A DNA stretch of 38,421 nt from Nitrococcus sp. (GTDB taxonomy: Bacteria > Pseudomonadota > Gammaproteobacteria > Nitrococcales > Nitrococcaceae), in the NCBI GenBank assembly GCA_030452265.1, contig JAKDMQ010000006.1:1-38421 (forward strand), given 5' to 3'. The position numbers were made by a program, and so were the translations under genes. The notes below the pieces were generated by a model. That model saw only the letters and a program-made list of their open reading frames with translations, did not search any database and had not been told where the DNA came from. Positions 9,849-21,578 of this stretch are shown piece by piece (positions within the stretch are counted from its first letter, which is position 1; every line of letters starts with the position of its first letter).

Positions 9849-9936
9849 GCGAAAGTGGCGGAACCGGTAGACGCGCTGGGTTTAGGTCCCAGTGGGGCGC
9901 TCCCCCGTGAGAGTTCGAGTCTCTCCTTTCGCACCA
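9849..9936 (+). tRNA. tRNA-Leu (anticodon UAG)
   Basis: The 88-nt gene begins GCGAAAG and its 3' arm CTTTCGC pairs with it, followed by A and an encoded CCA. The anticodon arm is CTGGG-TTTAGGT-CCCAG, giving anticodon TAG (leucine, CUA-type codons). A long variable arm (class II) and the TTCGAGT T-loop are present. It lies 71 bases before tig with no clear terminator in between. Confidence 0.96.
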
Positions 9937-10007
9937 CACCGCGAATCGGCGCGTGCAGAACCGACCCTCAGCCGAGGTCGAGAAAGCCGCGCAACGAGGT
10001 AAGCTCG

Positions 10008-11369
10008 ATGGAAGTATCCGTGGAAACGATCCAGGGCTTGGAGCGACGTCTGAGATTTCAGGTGTCTCAGGAGCGTGTTGACAGGGAGGTGAAAACGCGA
10101 CTGACCGACTTGAAAGGTAAGGTGCGACTGGATGGCTTCCGGCCCGGCAAGGTTCCCTACAAGGTCGTTGAGAAGCGCTACGGCGCCGAGGTTCGCGACG
10201 AAGTGGTGACCGAGCTGCTCCGGGCCACCTATGTGGACGCCATGGAGCAGGCGGGGCTGCGCCCGGCCGGTGCGCCGGATATTCAGCCTCTGCCCACGCA
10301 AGCGGGTGAGGATCTCGAATATACGGCAACCTTGGAGGTGCTGCCGGAGGTTGAGGTCAAGGGTCTCGATGAGCTCGAGGTGGAACGCCCGGTGGTGGAG
10401 ATCGCCGATGCCGACATCGAGCAGGTGATCGAGCAACTGCGCCGGCAAAAGGTCGATTACACGGAGGTGGACCGCCCGTCGGTCGAGGACGACCGGGTCA
10501 TTATTGATTTTTCGGGACAGGTTGATGGCTCGGGGTTCAAAGGCGATAGGGGCAAGGATGTCAAGGTGCGGATCGGCTCGGGGCAGATGCCCGCGGAGTT
10601 CGAAAAGGCTTTGCTAGGCTTGCGTGCTGAGGACGTAAAGGATATCGAATATAGTTTTCCGGAGGGATTCCCTGATCAAGGGGTTGCGGGTAAAACCGCT
10701 AACTTTCACGTCACGGTCAATCGCGTCGAGGAACCGCGGCTACCGGCGCTCGATGATGAGCTCGCCAAGCACATGGGAATCGAAGAGGGCGGCCTCGAGC
10801 GACTGCGCGAGCAGGTTCGCGAAAGCGTTGCGCACGAGCGTGACCGGGCGGTGCGTACGCGGCTCAAACAGCAGGTGCTGGACAAGCTGTTGGCGAACAA
10901 TGACGCTCTGGAACTGCCGCAGTCGCTGGTGAGCGCGGAGCTCAAGGTGCTGCGGGAGCGGGCGCTGCGTCAGATGCAGCAATTCGGCCGCGATGCGCAG
11001 GAGCCGGATATTCCTGACTCAGCGCTCGAGCAGGGGGCGCGTCGCCGGGTAACGCTGTATCTGCTGATCAACGAGATCGTTCGCAACAACGATCTCCGGC
11101 TGGACGAGAAGCGCTTGCAGGAGACGCTGCACGAGCTTGCCGCCAGCCATGACCGGCCCCAGGAGCTTCTGCAGTATTATATGGAACATCGTCAGATGAT
11201 GGAGAGCCTGGAGCTTGCCGTGATCGAAGATCAGGCCGTCGACTGGATTCTGGAGCGAGCGAAAATACTCGATCAGGCGATGAACTTCGACGAGCTGATG
11301 GGCGTCAAAAGTGTATCCGACGCTCAAAGTGGGGAATCCGAAGGTGAAGGCAGCGAGGTGAACGCATGA
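10008..11369 (+). CDS. tig: Trigger factor, ribosome-associated chaperone
   Basis: Trigger factor binds ribosomal protein L23 at the exit tunnel and shields nascent chains. The start at 10008 ([15 protein letters not shown]) has GAGGT seven bases upstream and matches the family; the ORF track runs on through the tRNA. Length is 453 residues (E. coli 432). The ribosome-docking signature GFRPGKVP is at residues 43-50. The FKBP-like PPIase domain follows ([19 protein letters not shown]...), then the long helical substrate cradle, and an acidic tail. The last four bases overlap the clpP start (ATGA), so the two genes are translationally coupled. The tig-clpP-clpX-lon order is typical of gammaproteobacteria. 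Confidence 0.97.
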   Translation: MEVSVETIQGLERRLRFQVSQERVDREVKTRLTDLKGKVRLDGFRPGKVPYKVVEKRYGAEVRDEVVTELLRATYVDAMEQAGLRPAGAPDIQPLPTQAGEDLEYTATLEVLPEVEVKGLDELEVERPVVEIADADIEQVIEQLRRQKVDYTEVDRPSVEDDRVIIDFSGQVDGSGFKGDRGKDVKVRIGSGQMPAEFEKALLGLRAEDVKDIEYSFPEGFPDQGVAGKTANFHVTVNRVEEPRLPALDDELAKHMGIEEGGLERLREQVRESVAHERDRAVRTRLKQQVLDKLLANNDALELPQSLVSAELKVLRERALRQMQQFGRDAQEPDIPDSALEQGARRRVTLYLLINEIVRNNDLRLDEKRLQETLHELAASHDRPQELLQYYMEHRQMMESLELAVIEDQAVDWILERAKILDQAMNFDELMGVKSVSDAQSGESEGEGSEVNA

Positions 11370-12010
11370 GCACATCCAGGGATCGGTGTCATGAACCGAT
11401 GGCCACCGGCCTCGTGCCGATGGTAGTGGAGCAGACCGCCCGCGGGGAGCGCGCCTATGATATCTACTCGCGGCTGCTCAAGGAGCGGGTCATCTTTCTG
11501 GTGGGTCCGGTGGAGGATCATCAGGCTAACCTGTTGATTGCGCAGCTACTGTTTCTCGAGTCCGAGAATCCCGACAAGGACATCCATCTTTATATCAACA
11601 GTCCCGGCGGTGTCGTGAGCGCCGGCTTGGCCATCTATGACACCATGCAGTTCGTCAAACCGGATATCAGCACGGTTTGTATCGGTCAGGCGGCGAGCAT
11701 GGGTGCGTTATTGCTCACCGGTGGCGCGGCCGGTAAACGTTACTGTCTGCCAAACTCCCGGGTCCTGATCCATCAGCCGCTCGGCGGTTTCCAAGGTCAG
11801 GCGACGGATGTGGATATCCATGCGCGCGAGATACTGGCCATGCGCGAGCGATTGAATCAGATCCTGGCGCATCATTCCGGACAAGACATCGAGACGATTG
11901 AGCGGGATACCGAGCGGGACAACTTCATGGGACCGGAAGCGGCGCAGGCCTATGGTATCGTGGATGGGGTGCTGCGCGATCGGGCGAAGCTTGCGGCTCC
12001 CGAGCAATGA
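11366..12010 (+). CDS. clpP: ATP-dependent Clp protease proteolytic subunit ClpP
   Basis: ClpP is the tetradecameric serine protease chamber that works with ClpX (and ClpA where present). Length is 214 residues. The catalytic triad is complete: S111 in GQAASMG, H136 in VLIHQPLGG and D185 in ERDTERDNF, the same positions as in the E. coli precursor. The first dozen or so residues before [12 protein letters not shown] are probably a self-cleaved propeptide. The start overlaps the tig stop by four bases. clpX follows after 221 bases and appears to have its own heat-shock-type promoter in addition to read-through. Confidence 0.98.
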   Translation: MSTSRDRCHEPMATGLVPMVVEQTARGERAYDIYSRLLKERVIFLVGPVEDHQANLLIAQLLFLESENPDKDIHLYINSPGGVVSAGLAIYDTMQFVKPDISTVCIGQAASMGALLLTGGAAGKRYCLPNSRVLIHQPLGGFQGQATDVDIHAREILAMRERLNQILAHHSGQDIETIERDTERDNFMGPEAAQAYGIVDGVLRDRAKLAAPEQ

Positions 12011-12050
12011 CACTAAAGGGTCGGACGTCATATGAGGGGTGGTGTTAGCG

Positions 12051-12079
12051 CTTGAACGGAAAGCTTGCTTGCGCCATCC
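12051..12079 (+). promoter_or_regulatory. Candidate sigma-32 (heat-shock) promoter for clpX
   Basis: CTTGAAC at 12051-12057 and CGCCATCC at 12072-12079 are separated by 14 bases. The E. coli RpoH consensus is CTTGAAA, 13-15 bases, CCCCATNT. The -35 matches 6 of 7, the -10 is less exact. The lon promoter candidate in this window has the same spacing. Confidence 0.45.
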
Positions 12080-12231
12080 TTGCAAGTAGGACGGTACGTC
12101 GGTGTGCCACTCGACGCAGGGCCTGCAGGGGGCTTTAGGCCTTAGTAGCGTGACCCCTTGCTCTTGCGCGAGCCAGCAAAAGAAGGCATGGTTTGGAGGG
12201 GGATCCGTCGGCCACGTTCGAGGTTACCATA

Positions 12232-13509
12232 ATGACTGACAGAGAGAACGGCAGGGGCGACGGGAGCGGCAAGCTGCTCTACTGCTCCTTTTGCGGTAAG
12301 AGCCAGCATGAGGTGCGCAAATTGATTGCGGGCCCGTCCGTTTTCGTCTGCGACGAATGTGTCGAGCTCTGCAACGACATCATTCGCGAGGAGATGGAGG
12401 AAAAGGCGGCGGGGACGGCTAGCAAGCTGCCCAAGCCGCATGAGATCAAGACCGTATTAGATGACTACGTCATCGGCCAGGAGCATGCGAAGAAGGTCCT
12501 GTCGGTTGCGGTCTACAACCACTACAAGCGCATGGAGGCCAGCCACTCGAAGAGCGAGGTCGAGCTCTCTAAGAGCAACATTCTGCTCATTGGCCCTACC
12601 GGCTCTGGTAAGACCTTGCTGGCGGAAACGCTGGCGCGGTTGCTCGATGTGCCATTCACGATCGCCGATGCGACCACCTTGACGGAGGCGGGTTATGTCG
12701 GTGAAGACGTGGAGAACATCATCCAGAAGCTGCTGCAGAAATGCGATTACGATGTCGAGAAGGCTCAGCAGGGCATCGTCTATATCGACGAGATCGATAA
12801 GATCTCGCGCAAGGCTGATAATCCCTCCATAACCCGCGACGTCTCGGGTGAGGGCGTTCAGCAGGCACTGCTAAAGCTGATTGAGGGAACGATCGCTTCG
12901 GTGCCGCCGCAGGGTGGGCGTAAGCATCCGCAGCAAGAGTTCCTGCAGGTGAATACCGGCAATATTCTATTCATCTGCGGTGGGGCCTTTGCCGGGCTGG
13001 AGAAGATCATTCAACAGCGCTCGGAGCGCGGAGGAATCGGCTTTTCGGCCGAGATAAAGGGCCGGGAACAGCGCAAGAGCATCGGTGATTCGCTGCGGGA
13101 TATAGAGCCGGAAGACCTCATTCGCTATGGATTGATTCCTGAGTTCGTAGGCCGCATGCCGGTGGTGGCGACGCTGGATGAGCTCGATGAGGAGGCGTTG
13201 GTACGCATCCTCACGGAGCCCAAAAACGCTTTGGTCAAGCAGTACCAGAGGCTTTTCTCGATGGAAGGGGCGGCGCTCGAATTCCGAGCGGATGCCTTGC
13301 GCGGCGTAGCGTGCAATGCCATGGAGCGCAAGACCGGCGCTCGCGGTCTGCGTACTCTGATCGAGCGCGTGCTGCTGGATACTATGTACGAGCTGCCTTC
13401 GATGGAGCACGTTAGCAAAGTGGTTGTTGATGAGGCGGTCATAAGCGGTGAGTCCAAGCCCTATGTCATGTACGCTGGCCCGGATCAGCCGGTGGCGGCA
13501 TCCGACTGA
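12232..13509 (+). CDS. clpX: ATP-dependent Clp protease ATP-binding subunit ClpX
   Basis: ClpX is the AAA+ unfoldase that feeds substrates (ssrA-tagged and others) to ClpP. The start at 12232 ([18 protein letters not shown]) gives 425 residues (E. coli 424) and has an AGGTT ribosome site; the upstream extension in the track is not conserved. The N-terminal zinc domain has C18, C21, C40 and C43. Walker A GPTGSGKT is at 121-128. The pore loop GYVGED, the RKH-loop GGRKHPQQ and the ClpP-docking IGF tripeptide in GIGFSAE are all present, so it should be a fully working partner of the upstream ClpP. Confidence 0.98.
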   Translation: MTDRENGRGDGSGKLLYCSFCGKSQHEVRKLIAGPSVFVCDECVELCNDIIREEMEEKAAGTASKLPKPHEIKTVLDDYVIGQEHAKKVLSVAVYNHYKRMEASHSKSEVELSKSNILLIGPTGSGKTLLAETLARLLDVPFTIADATTLTEAGYVGEDVENIIQKLLQKCDYDVEKAQQGIVYIDEIDKISRKADNPSITRDVSGEGVQQALLKLIEGTIASVPPQGGRKHPQQEFLQVNTGNILFICGGAFAGLEKIIQQRSERGGIGFSAEIKGREQRKSIGDSLRDIEPEDLIRYGLIPEFVGRMPVVATLDELDEEALVRILTEPKNALVKQYQRLFSMEGAALEFRADALRGVACNAMERKTGARGLRTLIERVLLDTMYELPSMEHVSKVVVDEAVISGESKPYVMYAGPDQPVAASD

Positions 13510-13556
13510 TCCCATTTGGGCGAGGTCCAATCGGACCCGCTTGTTTCGCCAGGAGA

Positions 13557-13586
13557 GCGCCGGCCGCCCGTGCGACCGGCGTTTTT
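13557..13586 (+). terminator. Intrinsic terminator after clpX
   Basis: CGCCGG at 13558-13563 pairs with CCGGCG at 13576-13581 around a 12-nt loop, followed directly by TTTTT. It lies about 50 bases after the clpX stop and just before the lon promoter candidate. Confidence 0.75.
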
Positions 13587-13593
13587 GTCTGCA

Positions 13594-13621
13594 TTGAAAA
13601 CCGCTCGGACTGGCCGCATAT
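13594..13621 (+). promoter_or_regulatory. Candidate sigma-32 (heat-shock) promoter for lon
   Basis: TTGAAA at 13594-13599 and CCGCATAT at 13614-13621 are separated by 14 bases and resemble the RpoH consensus. The site lies directly after the clpX terminator and about 77 bases before the lon start. In E. coli, lon is a known heat-shock gene. Confidence 0.55.
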
Positions 13622-13697
13622 TTGGATTTAATTGCGCCCACGGGCCGCCGTGGGGTGGCGGGCGTGCCACTTAGCCGAGCTCGACGAGGATTCCGGT

Positions 13698-16124
<2,427 letters not shown>

Positions 16125-16465
16125 GGGGCGGGGCCGTATTGACGCCTTTCCAGTGCGTCTGTTATATAAAAAGCACGGCAGGTCGATTAATTCGGCCTGC
16201 CGTTCGCGTAAAACAAAGTTACCGCTTTTTAGGGACTCCATCCACGCCTAGGGTCATCGGGTGCCGAAGGACTCAATAGGAGAAGGGTACGACGCGCCTG
16301 TCGCCCCGAATGTCAAGATTGTTCTCGGAAATTTGGGGCGGTAGCATACCGCGATAACGTCTGCGGTGATGCTTGAGGATCGAGCGCAAGCCGGAATCGC
16401 GGGTTGATTGAGGCAGGCGCGTCAAGGGAATTTACTGGTGCAGAGAACAACAGGGGAATGTTCGA
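16125..16465. other. Intergenic region between lon and hup
   Basis: This 341-base region holds one clear hairpin, listed separately. No ORF with a ribosome site is seen. The hup promoter should be in the downstream half, but I could not assign convincing hexamers. Confidence 0.4.
16168..16203 (-). terminator. Hairpin with T-run on the minus strand, between lon and hup
   Basis: ACGGCAGG (16175-16182) and CCTGCCGT (16196-16203) form a perfect 8-bp stem. Read on the minus strand the stem is followed by GC and then TTTTTATA, a good intrinsic terminator. On the plus strand no T-run follows. No minus-strand gene is nearby, so it may block antisense transcription, or serve lon through the stem alone. 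Confidence 0.5.
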
Positions 16466-16738
16466 ATGAACAAATCGGAACTGATTGAAGTCGTTGCGCA
16501 GTCTGCCGACATTTCTAAGGCCGCGGCAAGCCGCGCTGTCGATGCGTTCGTTGCCTCCGTGACAGATGCCCTGAAGGAAGGTGATCAGGTGACCTTGGTC
16601 GGGTTTGGGACTTTTACAGTTCGTGAGCGTGCCGCGCGTACCGGCCGCAATCCTCGGACCGGCGCAAGCATCACCATTCCGGCATCAAAAGCGCCCGGAT
16701 TTAAGGCTGGCAAGGCTTTAAAAGATGCCGTGAATTAA
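16466..16738 (+). CDS. hup: DNA-binding protein HU (beta type)
   Basis: HU is a small dimeric nucleoid protein that bends DNA. Length is 90 residues, exactly typical. [11 protein letters not shown] begins the helical dimerisation part. [21 protein letters not shown] is the hallmark stretch leading into the DNA-contacting arm with its RNPRTG tip, and the protein ends with [17 protein letters not shown] lies about ten bases upstream of the ATG. Its place between lon and ppiD is the classic location of hupB in gammaproteobacteria. IHF is less likely, given the HU-type ends and position. Confidence 0.96.
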   Translation: MNKSELIEVVAQSADISKAAASRAVDAFVASVTDALKEGDQVTLVGFGTFTVRERAARTGRNPRTGASITIPASKAPGFKAGKALKDAVN

Positions 16739-16752
16739 TTCGTTACCTGCTA

Positions 16753-16828
16753 GGGTGGTTAGCTCAGCTGGGAGAGCGTCGCCCTTACAAGGCGGATGTC
16801 GGGGGTTCGAGCCCCTCACCACCCACCA
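16753..16828 (+). tRNA. tRNA-Val (anticodon UAC)
   Basis: The 76-nt gene has acceptor arms GGGTGGT and ACCACCC, an encoded CCA, D-arm AGCTCAGCTGGGAGAGC and T-loop TTCGAGC. The anticodon loop CTTACAA gives TAC (valine). Confidence 0.97.
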
Positions 16829-16835
16829 AAAGGAT

Positions 16836-16912
16836 GGAGCGGTAGTTCAGCTGGTTAGAATGCCGGCCTGTCACGCCGGAGGTCGCGGGTTCAAATCCCG
16901 TCCGCTCCGCCA
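16836..16912 (+). tRNA. tRNA-Asp (anticodon GUC)
   Basis: The 77-nt gene has acceptor arms GGAGCGG and CCGCTCC, discriminator G and an encoded CCA. The anticodon arm CCGGC-CTGTCAC-GCCGG gives GTC (aspartate). It follows tRNA-Val by seven bases, so both are probably cut from one transcript. Confidence 0.97.
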
Positions 16913-16931
16913 TCCTAGTTCCAGCAGTAGG

Positions 16932-16956
16932 AAGGCGCCTTATAGGCGCCTTTTTT
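16932..16956 (+). terminator. Intrinsic terminator after the tRNA pair
   Basis: AAGGCGCCT and AGGCGCCTT form a perfect 9-bp stem with a TAT loop, running into a run of T. It ends the hup/tRNA transcript just before ppiD. Confidence 0.9.
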
Positions 16957-16982
16957 CTAACCACTGAACGGATAGCTGCACC

Positions 16983-18905
16983 ATGTTGCAAACCATCCGA
17001 GATCGAGCGAAGGGTATCGTGGCCTACATTATCGTCGGCCTGCTGATTATTCCTTTTGCTCTATTCGGTGTTTATAACTACTTTACAGGAGGCTCAAATC
17101 CGCCTGCTGCGACCGTGAACGGGATCGATATCACGCGTAGCGAGCTCGACAATGCCGTGCAGCGCCAGCAGGCCCAGCTACGTGAGCTGCTGGGTGATCG
17201 GTATGACCCGGCACTGTTTGATGAAGAGCGCCTGCGCCGGCAGGTACTCGACCGTATGGTCGATCAGGCCGTGCTGCTGCATTTCGTTCGGCGCCAGGGG
17301 TTACGTATTACGGATGACTCGCTGCGCTCGATTATCCGCAGCCAGCCGTATTTCCTCGTGGATGGTCGATTCTCAGGCGAGCGTTACCGCACGGTGCTGC
17401 AGCAGAATGGATACTCTACGGAGCAATATGAGGCGCAGCTGCGCCGCGAGCACCTGCTGCGGCAGTTGGAATTTGCCATTGCCGCCACCTCCGTAATTAC
17501 GCAGCACGATGTGGCGCAATTTGTGGCACTCGAGCGCCAAAGCCGCAACCTCGCCTGGCTCAGAATCGACGCGGCAGGTTTCCGAGATCAATCCCAGGTG
17601 GATAAAAAAGCAGTTCAGCACTACTACGATACGCACAAGCAGGCGTTACGGCACCCAGCGCAGGTGAAGATCAGCTATATCGAGCTCTCCGAGAACGCGA
17701 TGGCACGTCAGACCCAGCCGGATGACAAGGCTCTGCACCGGTATTACGAAGAGTACAAAGACAGTCGCTTCACACTCCCGAGTGCGCGCAGTGTTCGCCA
17801 CATTCTGATCAAGCTGCCGGAGGTCGCAAGCAAAGAGCAGGTTGCAGCGGCGCGCAAGCAAATTGAAGCGCTGCGTAAGCAAATCGTACAGGGCGCGGAC
17901 TTCGCGCAGATCGCGCGGCGCCACTCGCAGGATGTGGGCTCAGCGAGACGCGGCGGCGAGCTCGGATTCGTGCGCCGGGGGGAGACGGCCGAGGCCGTCG
18001 ACGAAGCGGTCTTCAACCTCCAAGTCGGGGAGATCAGCAAGCCCATCCGCAGCCGCTTCGGCTGGCATTTGATCGAGGTCACAGCCATCCGCCCCGGAGG
18101 GGTTAAACCCTTTTCGCAGGTTAAGGCTCAGATTCGACGGGAATTGCTCGGGCGGGAGGCGGCCAAGCGCTACTATGAGCTTAGCAATCAGGTGGCCAAC
18201 TATGCCTACGAGCATCCTGATAGTCTCGAGCCGGTGGCTGAGAAATACGGCTTGGCGATCCAACAAAGCGAGTGGTTTTCTCGATCTGGCGCCGAAGAGG
18301 GTATTGCCGCTAATCCGCAAGTGGTTGAGGCCGCATTCAGTGCCGAGGTTCTAAAGCAAGGGCTCAATAGTCAAAGCATCGAGCTTGATGATGCACGGCA
18401 GGTCATCCTGCGCGTCGACCATCGAAAACCAGCCACCGTGCCCGCGCTCGAAGAAGTCCAAGATCAAATTCGTGCTAGGCTGATCGCATTGAATGCCGCT
18501 GAACAGGCCCAGGCTCTCGGCGCCGAGCTGCTCGAAAAAGCGAAATCCGGCCGCTCCCTCGAATCGCAAGCCGAGGGCAAGGGCATGCCCTACTCGGCCG
18601 TGGGATGGGTGCAGCGTGACAGCAAGAAGGTGCCGGCTGCCATTATCGAGCAAGGTTTTCTTCTGCCACGCCCGAGCGCCGATAAGCAGACACTGGCGGG
18701 CGTCGAGCTGCCAGATGGGGATTATGTCGTGCTGGCGCTGCGCGGCGTGCGCGACGGTGACCTCAGTGAGATCGATGACGCCGAGCGCAAGCGTGTGCGC
18801 CAGGCGCTGCAGCGCGTGGAATCCGAGCGCACCTTGCAGGCGATGATTGAGCTGCTGCGTAAGCAGGCCGATGTGACGTTGGACCGGAGGCTCACGGCTG
18901 GGTAA
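16983..18905 (+). CDS. ppiD: Periplasmic folding chaperone / peptidyl-prolyl isomerase PpiD
   Basis: PpiD is an inner-membrane-anchored periplasmic chaperone that acts near the SecYEG exit. Length is 640 residues (E. coli 623). One membrane helix lies at about residues 12-36 (GIVAYIIVGLLIIPFALFGV), preceded by a short positive N-terminus, so most of the protein is periplasmic. A SurA-like N-terminal chaperone domain is at about 40-230. The parvulin (PpiC) domain at about 265-370 contains VRHILIKLPE, SQDVGSARRGGELGFV and FGWHLIEV. The E. coli parvulin domain is inactive; activity here cannot be judged by eye. The position after hup is the usual one. Its ribosome site is weak. Confidence 0.95.
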   Translation: MLQTIRDRAKGIVAYIIVGLLIIPFALFGVYNYFTGGSNPPAATVNGIDITRSELDNAVQRQQAQLRELLGDRYDPALFDEERLRRQVLDRMVDQAVLLHFVRRQGLRITDDSLRSIIRSQPYFLVDGRFSGERYRTVLQQNGYSTEQYEAQLRREHLLRQLEFAIAATSVITQHDVAQFVALERQSRNLAWLRIDAAGFRDQSQVDKKAVQHYYDTHKQALRHPAQVKISYIELSENAMARQTQPDDKALHRYYEEYKDSRFTLPSARSVRHILIKLPEVASKEQVAAARKQIEALRKQIVQGADFAQIARRHSQDVGSARRGGELGFVRRGETAEAVDEAVFNLQVGEISKPIRSRFGWHLIEVTAIRPGGVKPFSQVKAQIRRELLGREAAKRYYELSNQVANYAYEHPDSLEPVAEKYGLAIQQSEWFSRSGAEEGIAANPQVVEAAFSAEVLKQGLNSQSIELDDARQVILRVDHRKPATVPALEEVQDQIRARLIALNAAEQAQALGAELLEKAKSGRSLESQAEGKGMPYSAVGWVQRDSKKVPAAIIEQGFLLPRPSADKQTLAGVELPDGDYVVLALRGVRDGDLSEIDDAERKRVRQALQRVESERTLQAMIELLRKQADVTLDRRLTAG

Positions 18906-18906
18906 C

Positions 18907-18967
18907 GAGCCGTAATCGGCTCTCAGGCGTTCCGCTGCAGCCTCGCCTGCATCCCGCCGGGCGAGGC
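18907..18967. terminator. Two hairpins between convergent ppiD and fabI
   Basis: GAGCCG-TAAT-CGGCTC at 18907-18922 is a perfect 6-bp stem. GCCTCGCC (18940-18947) with GGCGAGGC (18960-18967) is a perfect 8-bp stem. Neither has a T-run. Their place between two converging genes suggests transcription end points or mRNA end protection. Confidence 0.4.
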
Positions 18968-18992
18968 GAGCAGCCGTAGGGAGCGTCGGCCG

Positions 18993-19793
18993 CTACGGAC
19001 TATCCGTCAGTTCGGCGCCGGAGAGTGCGACCGCATGGAAGCCGGCATCCACATGCAGCACTTCGCCTGTTATGCCCAACGCTAGGTCTGAGCAGAGAAA
19101 AGCGCTGGCGTTGCCGACATCCTCCAGCGTCACGTTGCGCCGCAGCGGTGCGGCCCTGAGGTTGAAATCCAGCATCTTGCGGAAGTTGCCGATCCCGGAG
19201 GCGGCCAGAGTGCGGATGGGGCCAGCCGAGACCGCGTTCACTCGGATTCCGTCCGGGCCAAGATCATAGGCCATGTACCGTACGTTGGCTTCGAGGCTCG
19301 CCTTAGCCGGACCCATGACATTGTAGTTCGGCAGCGCGCGTTCGCCCCCCAAATAGGTGAGTGTCAGCAGTGCGGCGTTGCGGCCTTGCATCAGTGGCCG
19401 CGCAGCTCGAGCCAGGGCGATGAAGCTGTAGCTGCTGATATCCTGCGCCATCCGGAACCCGGCTCGCGTTGTATTATCGACAAATGAGCCTTGCAGCTCT
19501 TCGCGCGGAGCGAAGCCGACAGCGTGAACCACGATGTCGATTCCTTCCCAACGCGTGCCGAGTTCGTCGAATACTGCCTCAATTTGGTCATCTTGGGTAA
19601 CGTCCAAAGGCAGCACGAGCTCGCTGGCGCAGGCCTGGGCACACTGCTCGACGCGCGCTCTGAGCTTGTCGTTCTGATAGGTAAGGGCGAGCTTCGCCCC
19701 TTCGCGGTGCATGGCCTCGGCAATGCCCCAGGCAATAGAGCGATTACTGGCAATTCCGACAACGAGGGCATGTTTGTCCTTGAGAAATCCCAT
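18993..19793 (-). CDS. fabI: Enoyl-[acyl-carrier-protein] reductase (NADH), FabI
   Basis: FabI performs the last reduction of each fatty-acid elongation cycle. The start at 19793 ([13 protein letters not shown]) has GGAGA upstream and matches the family; the track start at 19805 is a TTG four codons earlier. Length is 266 residues (E. coli 262). The cofactor region [13 protein letters not shown] is present. The catalytic residues Y147, Y157 and K164 lie in the [19 protein letters not shown] stretch. This is the FabI type, an SDR-like fold, rather than FabK or FabV, and the family is the target of triclosan. der lies divergently, 53 bases away. Confidence 0.97.
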   Translation of the reverse strand: MGFLKDKHALVVGIASNRSIAWGIAEAMHREGAKLALTYQNDKLRARVEQCAQACASELVLPLDVTQDDQIEAVFDELGTRWEGIDIVVHAVGFAPREELQGSFVDNTTRAGFRMAQDISSYSFIALARAARPLMQGRNAALLTLTYLGGERALPNYNVMGPAKASLEANVRYMAYDLGPDGIRVNAVSAGPIRTLAASGIGNFRKMLDFNLRAAPLRRNVTLEDVGNASAFLCSDLALGITGEVLHVDAGFHAVALSGAELTDSP

Positions 19794-19846
19794 GTCATCT
19801 CCCAACTGCGATAGTCCAAATTAAACGGCTGTATTAGGCCGCAAGC

Positions 19847-21295
19847 ATGAACCCCATGGAACCCGTAATCGTCCTGGTAGGGCGGCCCAATGTGGGCAAG
19901 TCGACACTGTTCAATTATATTACACGCCGCCGCGATGCCCTTGTAGCGGACTTCGCGGAGCTGACGCGTGACCGCCAGTATGGTCTGGGCCGAGTCGGAG
20001 CGCGTTCCTACATCGTGGTGGACACCGGCGGTATGGGCGAGGACAACGGGGATATCCGCGCCGGTGTTCAGGCCCAGGCGCGCCGGGCGATCGCGCAAGC
20101 CGACGCGCTGCTCTTTCTGGTGGATGCGCGCAGTGGCCCTACCGCGGTGGACGAGGTGCTTGCAAGTGAGCTTCGCGCGCAAGGCAAGCCATTGTTCCTG
20201 GTTGTCAACAAAACCGATGGCGTCAACGCGAGCGCGGCGGCCGCGGATTTTTACGCGCTTGGTTTGGGAGATCCGCATCCGATAGCCGCCGCCCACGGCA
20301 CGGGGGTGGCTCGGCTCATGGCGGCGATGCTCGAGCGCGTGACGACGAGGGCGCAAGATGATGCGCCGGTGTTCAGCGAGCAAGCGCATGCCGCGAGCAG
20401 GCGCATCCGGGTCGCTGTTGTCGGACGTCCAAACGTCGGCAAGAGCACGCTGATCAACCGCCTGTTGGGCGACGAGCGGGTGCTCGTCCACGGTGAGCCC
20501 GGCACCACCCGGGACAGCATCTTCATTCCCTTCGAGCGCGACGCAATCGCCTATACGCTGATCGATACGGCCGGGCTTCGCCGTCGCGGCCGGGTCTATG
20601 AAGCGGTGGAGAAATTCAGCGCCATCAAGACCCTGCAGGCCATTGCGGCGGCGCATGTGGCGATCATTGTGCTCAATGCCCACGAGGACGTGGCCGAGCA
20701 GGATGCCCGTATCATCAATTATGTCCTCGATGCCGGGTGCGCGTTGGTGCTCGCGGTCAACAAATGGGATGGGCTGGATCCCCCGCATAAGAAGCACATG
20801 CGCCGCGCTCTGGAGCGCAAGCTCGCCTTCGTCGATTTCGCCCAAGTGTATTTCATCTCGGCGCTGTGTGGCACCGGCGTGGGGCTGCTCTACGAGGCGG
20901 TGCGGCGGGCTAATGAATCCGCCTGCCGTGAGCTCGATACGCCGTTGCTCAATCGGATATTGGCCGATGCGGTGACGGCGCATCAGCCGCCCTTGGTTCG
21001 GGGCCGCCGGGTTAAGCTGCGTTATGCCCACCAGGGCGGCTGTAATCCCCCGCTAATCGTTATCCATGGTAATCAAACGGCATGTCTGTCCGCGGCCTAT
21101 CGGCGCTATTTGACCAACGTCTATCGTCGCGAGCTGGACCTCTGGGGCACGCCCATTCGACTCGAGCTGCGCACGGGCCGCAACCCTTACGCGGGACGTC
21201 TCAACGTGCTCTCACCCCGCCAACAGGCCCGGCGCAAACGCCTGCTCGCCTTCGTAAAGAGAAACCGGCTGCGGCGCAAGCGTCGCCGCCAATAG
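19847..21295 (+). CDS. der: Ribosome-biogenesis GTPase Der (EngA)
   Basis: Der is an essential GTPase with two tandem G domains that helps mature the 50S subunit. Length is 482 residues (E. coli 490). G1 motifs GRPNVGKST occur twice, near residues 11 and 200. G3 motifs are DTGG and DTAG, and G4 motifs are NKTD and NKWD. The KH-like C-terminal domain follows ([21 protein letters not shown]) and ends in a very basic tail ([11 protein letters not shown]), typical of ribosome binding. Two close ATGs are possible (19847, 19856); neither has a strong ribosome site. A 546-codon open frame on the opposite strand is a shadow of this gene. Confidence 0.97.
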   Translation: MNPMEPVIVLVGRPNVGKSTLFNYITRRRDALVADFAELTRDRQYGLGRVGARSYIVVDTGGMGEDNGDIRAGVQAQARRAIAQADALLFLVDARSGPTAVDEVLASELRAQGKPLFLVVNKTDGVNASAAAADFYALGLGDPHPIAAAHGTGVARLMAAMLERVTTRAQDDAPVFSEQAHAASRRIRVAVVGRPNVGKSTLINRLLGDERVLVHGEPGTTRDSIFIPFERDAIAYTLIDTAGLRRRGRVYEAVEKFSAIKTLQAIAAAHVAIIVLNAHEDVAEQDARIINYVLDAGCALVLAVNKWDGLDPPHKKHMRRALERKLAFVDFAQVYFISALCGTGVGLLYEAVRRANESACRELDTPLLNRILADAVTAHQPPLVRGRRVKLRYAHQGGCNPPLIVIHGNQTACLSAAYRRYLTNVYRRELDLWGTPIRLELRTGRNPYAGRLNVLSPRQQARRKRLLAFVKRNRLRRKRRRQ

Positions 21296-21412
21296 CTGAG
21301 TGCTCTCAGCTAGGGGGGCGCGGGGAGCCGTTTATTCGCGGCGCGGTTGCGCGACTATAGCGCGGCTACTTGTAAAAGCTCGAGCCGCGTGCTACATATC
21401 TCAGCACGGGTT

Positions 21413-21438
21413 GTTGCAAAGTTCTTTGCAACGTTTTT
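21413..21438 (+). terminator. Intrinsic terminator between der and the cytochrome c gene
   Basis: GTTGCAAAG (21413-21421) and CTTTGCAAC (21424-21432) form a perfect 9-bp stem with a 2-nt loop, followed by GTTTTT. It separates der transcription from the respiratory operon. The near-perfect symmetry could also be a regulator binding site. Confidence 0.65.
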
Positions 21439-21467
21439 CATAACAGGGGCGTCGTACGTTGCGCATG

Positions 21468-21486
21468 GCTCGCGCGGAGCGCGAGC
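21468..21486 (+). other. Perfect GC-rich hairpin upstream of the cytochrome c gene
   Basis: GCTCGCGC-GGA-GCGCGAGC is a perfect 8-bp stem with a 3-nt loop, ending about 92 bases before the cytochrome start. No T-run follows. It may lie in the 5' leader of the operon or be an operator. No FNR-type (TTGAT-N4-ATCAA) box was found nearby. Confidence 0.45.
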
Positions 21487-21578
21487 TGCTGCGTTTAAAT
21501 GCGGGCGGGCCTTTTCGTAGACGCGCGCAGGACGTTGGATATATGGAGAATCAGCGCCCTGGGTAAGGAGGTTAAGCG

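Noticed and set aside
9535-10329. 264-codon minus-strand ORF across the tRNA-Leu and tig start
   Set aside because: It covers a tRNA gene and the start of trigger factor; composition is arginine/proline-rich noise.
19391-21031. 546-codon open frame on the minus strand opposite der and fabI
   Set aside because: It overlaps two well-supported genes, has no recognisable domain, and reads like the antisense of der with many R, H and Q. GC-rich coding DNA often leaves such long shadows.
21296-21578. FNR/NNR-type box for the respiratory operon
   Set aside because: No TTGAT-N4-ATCAA-like sequence was found; only hairpins are clear.
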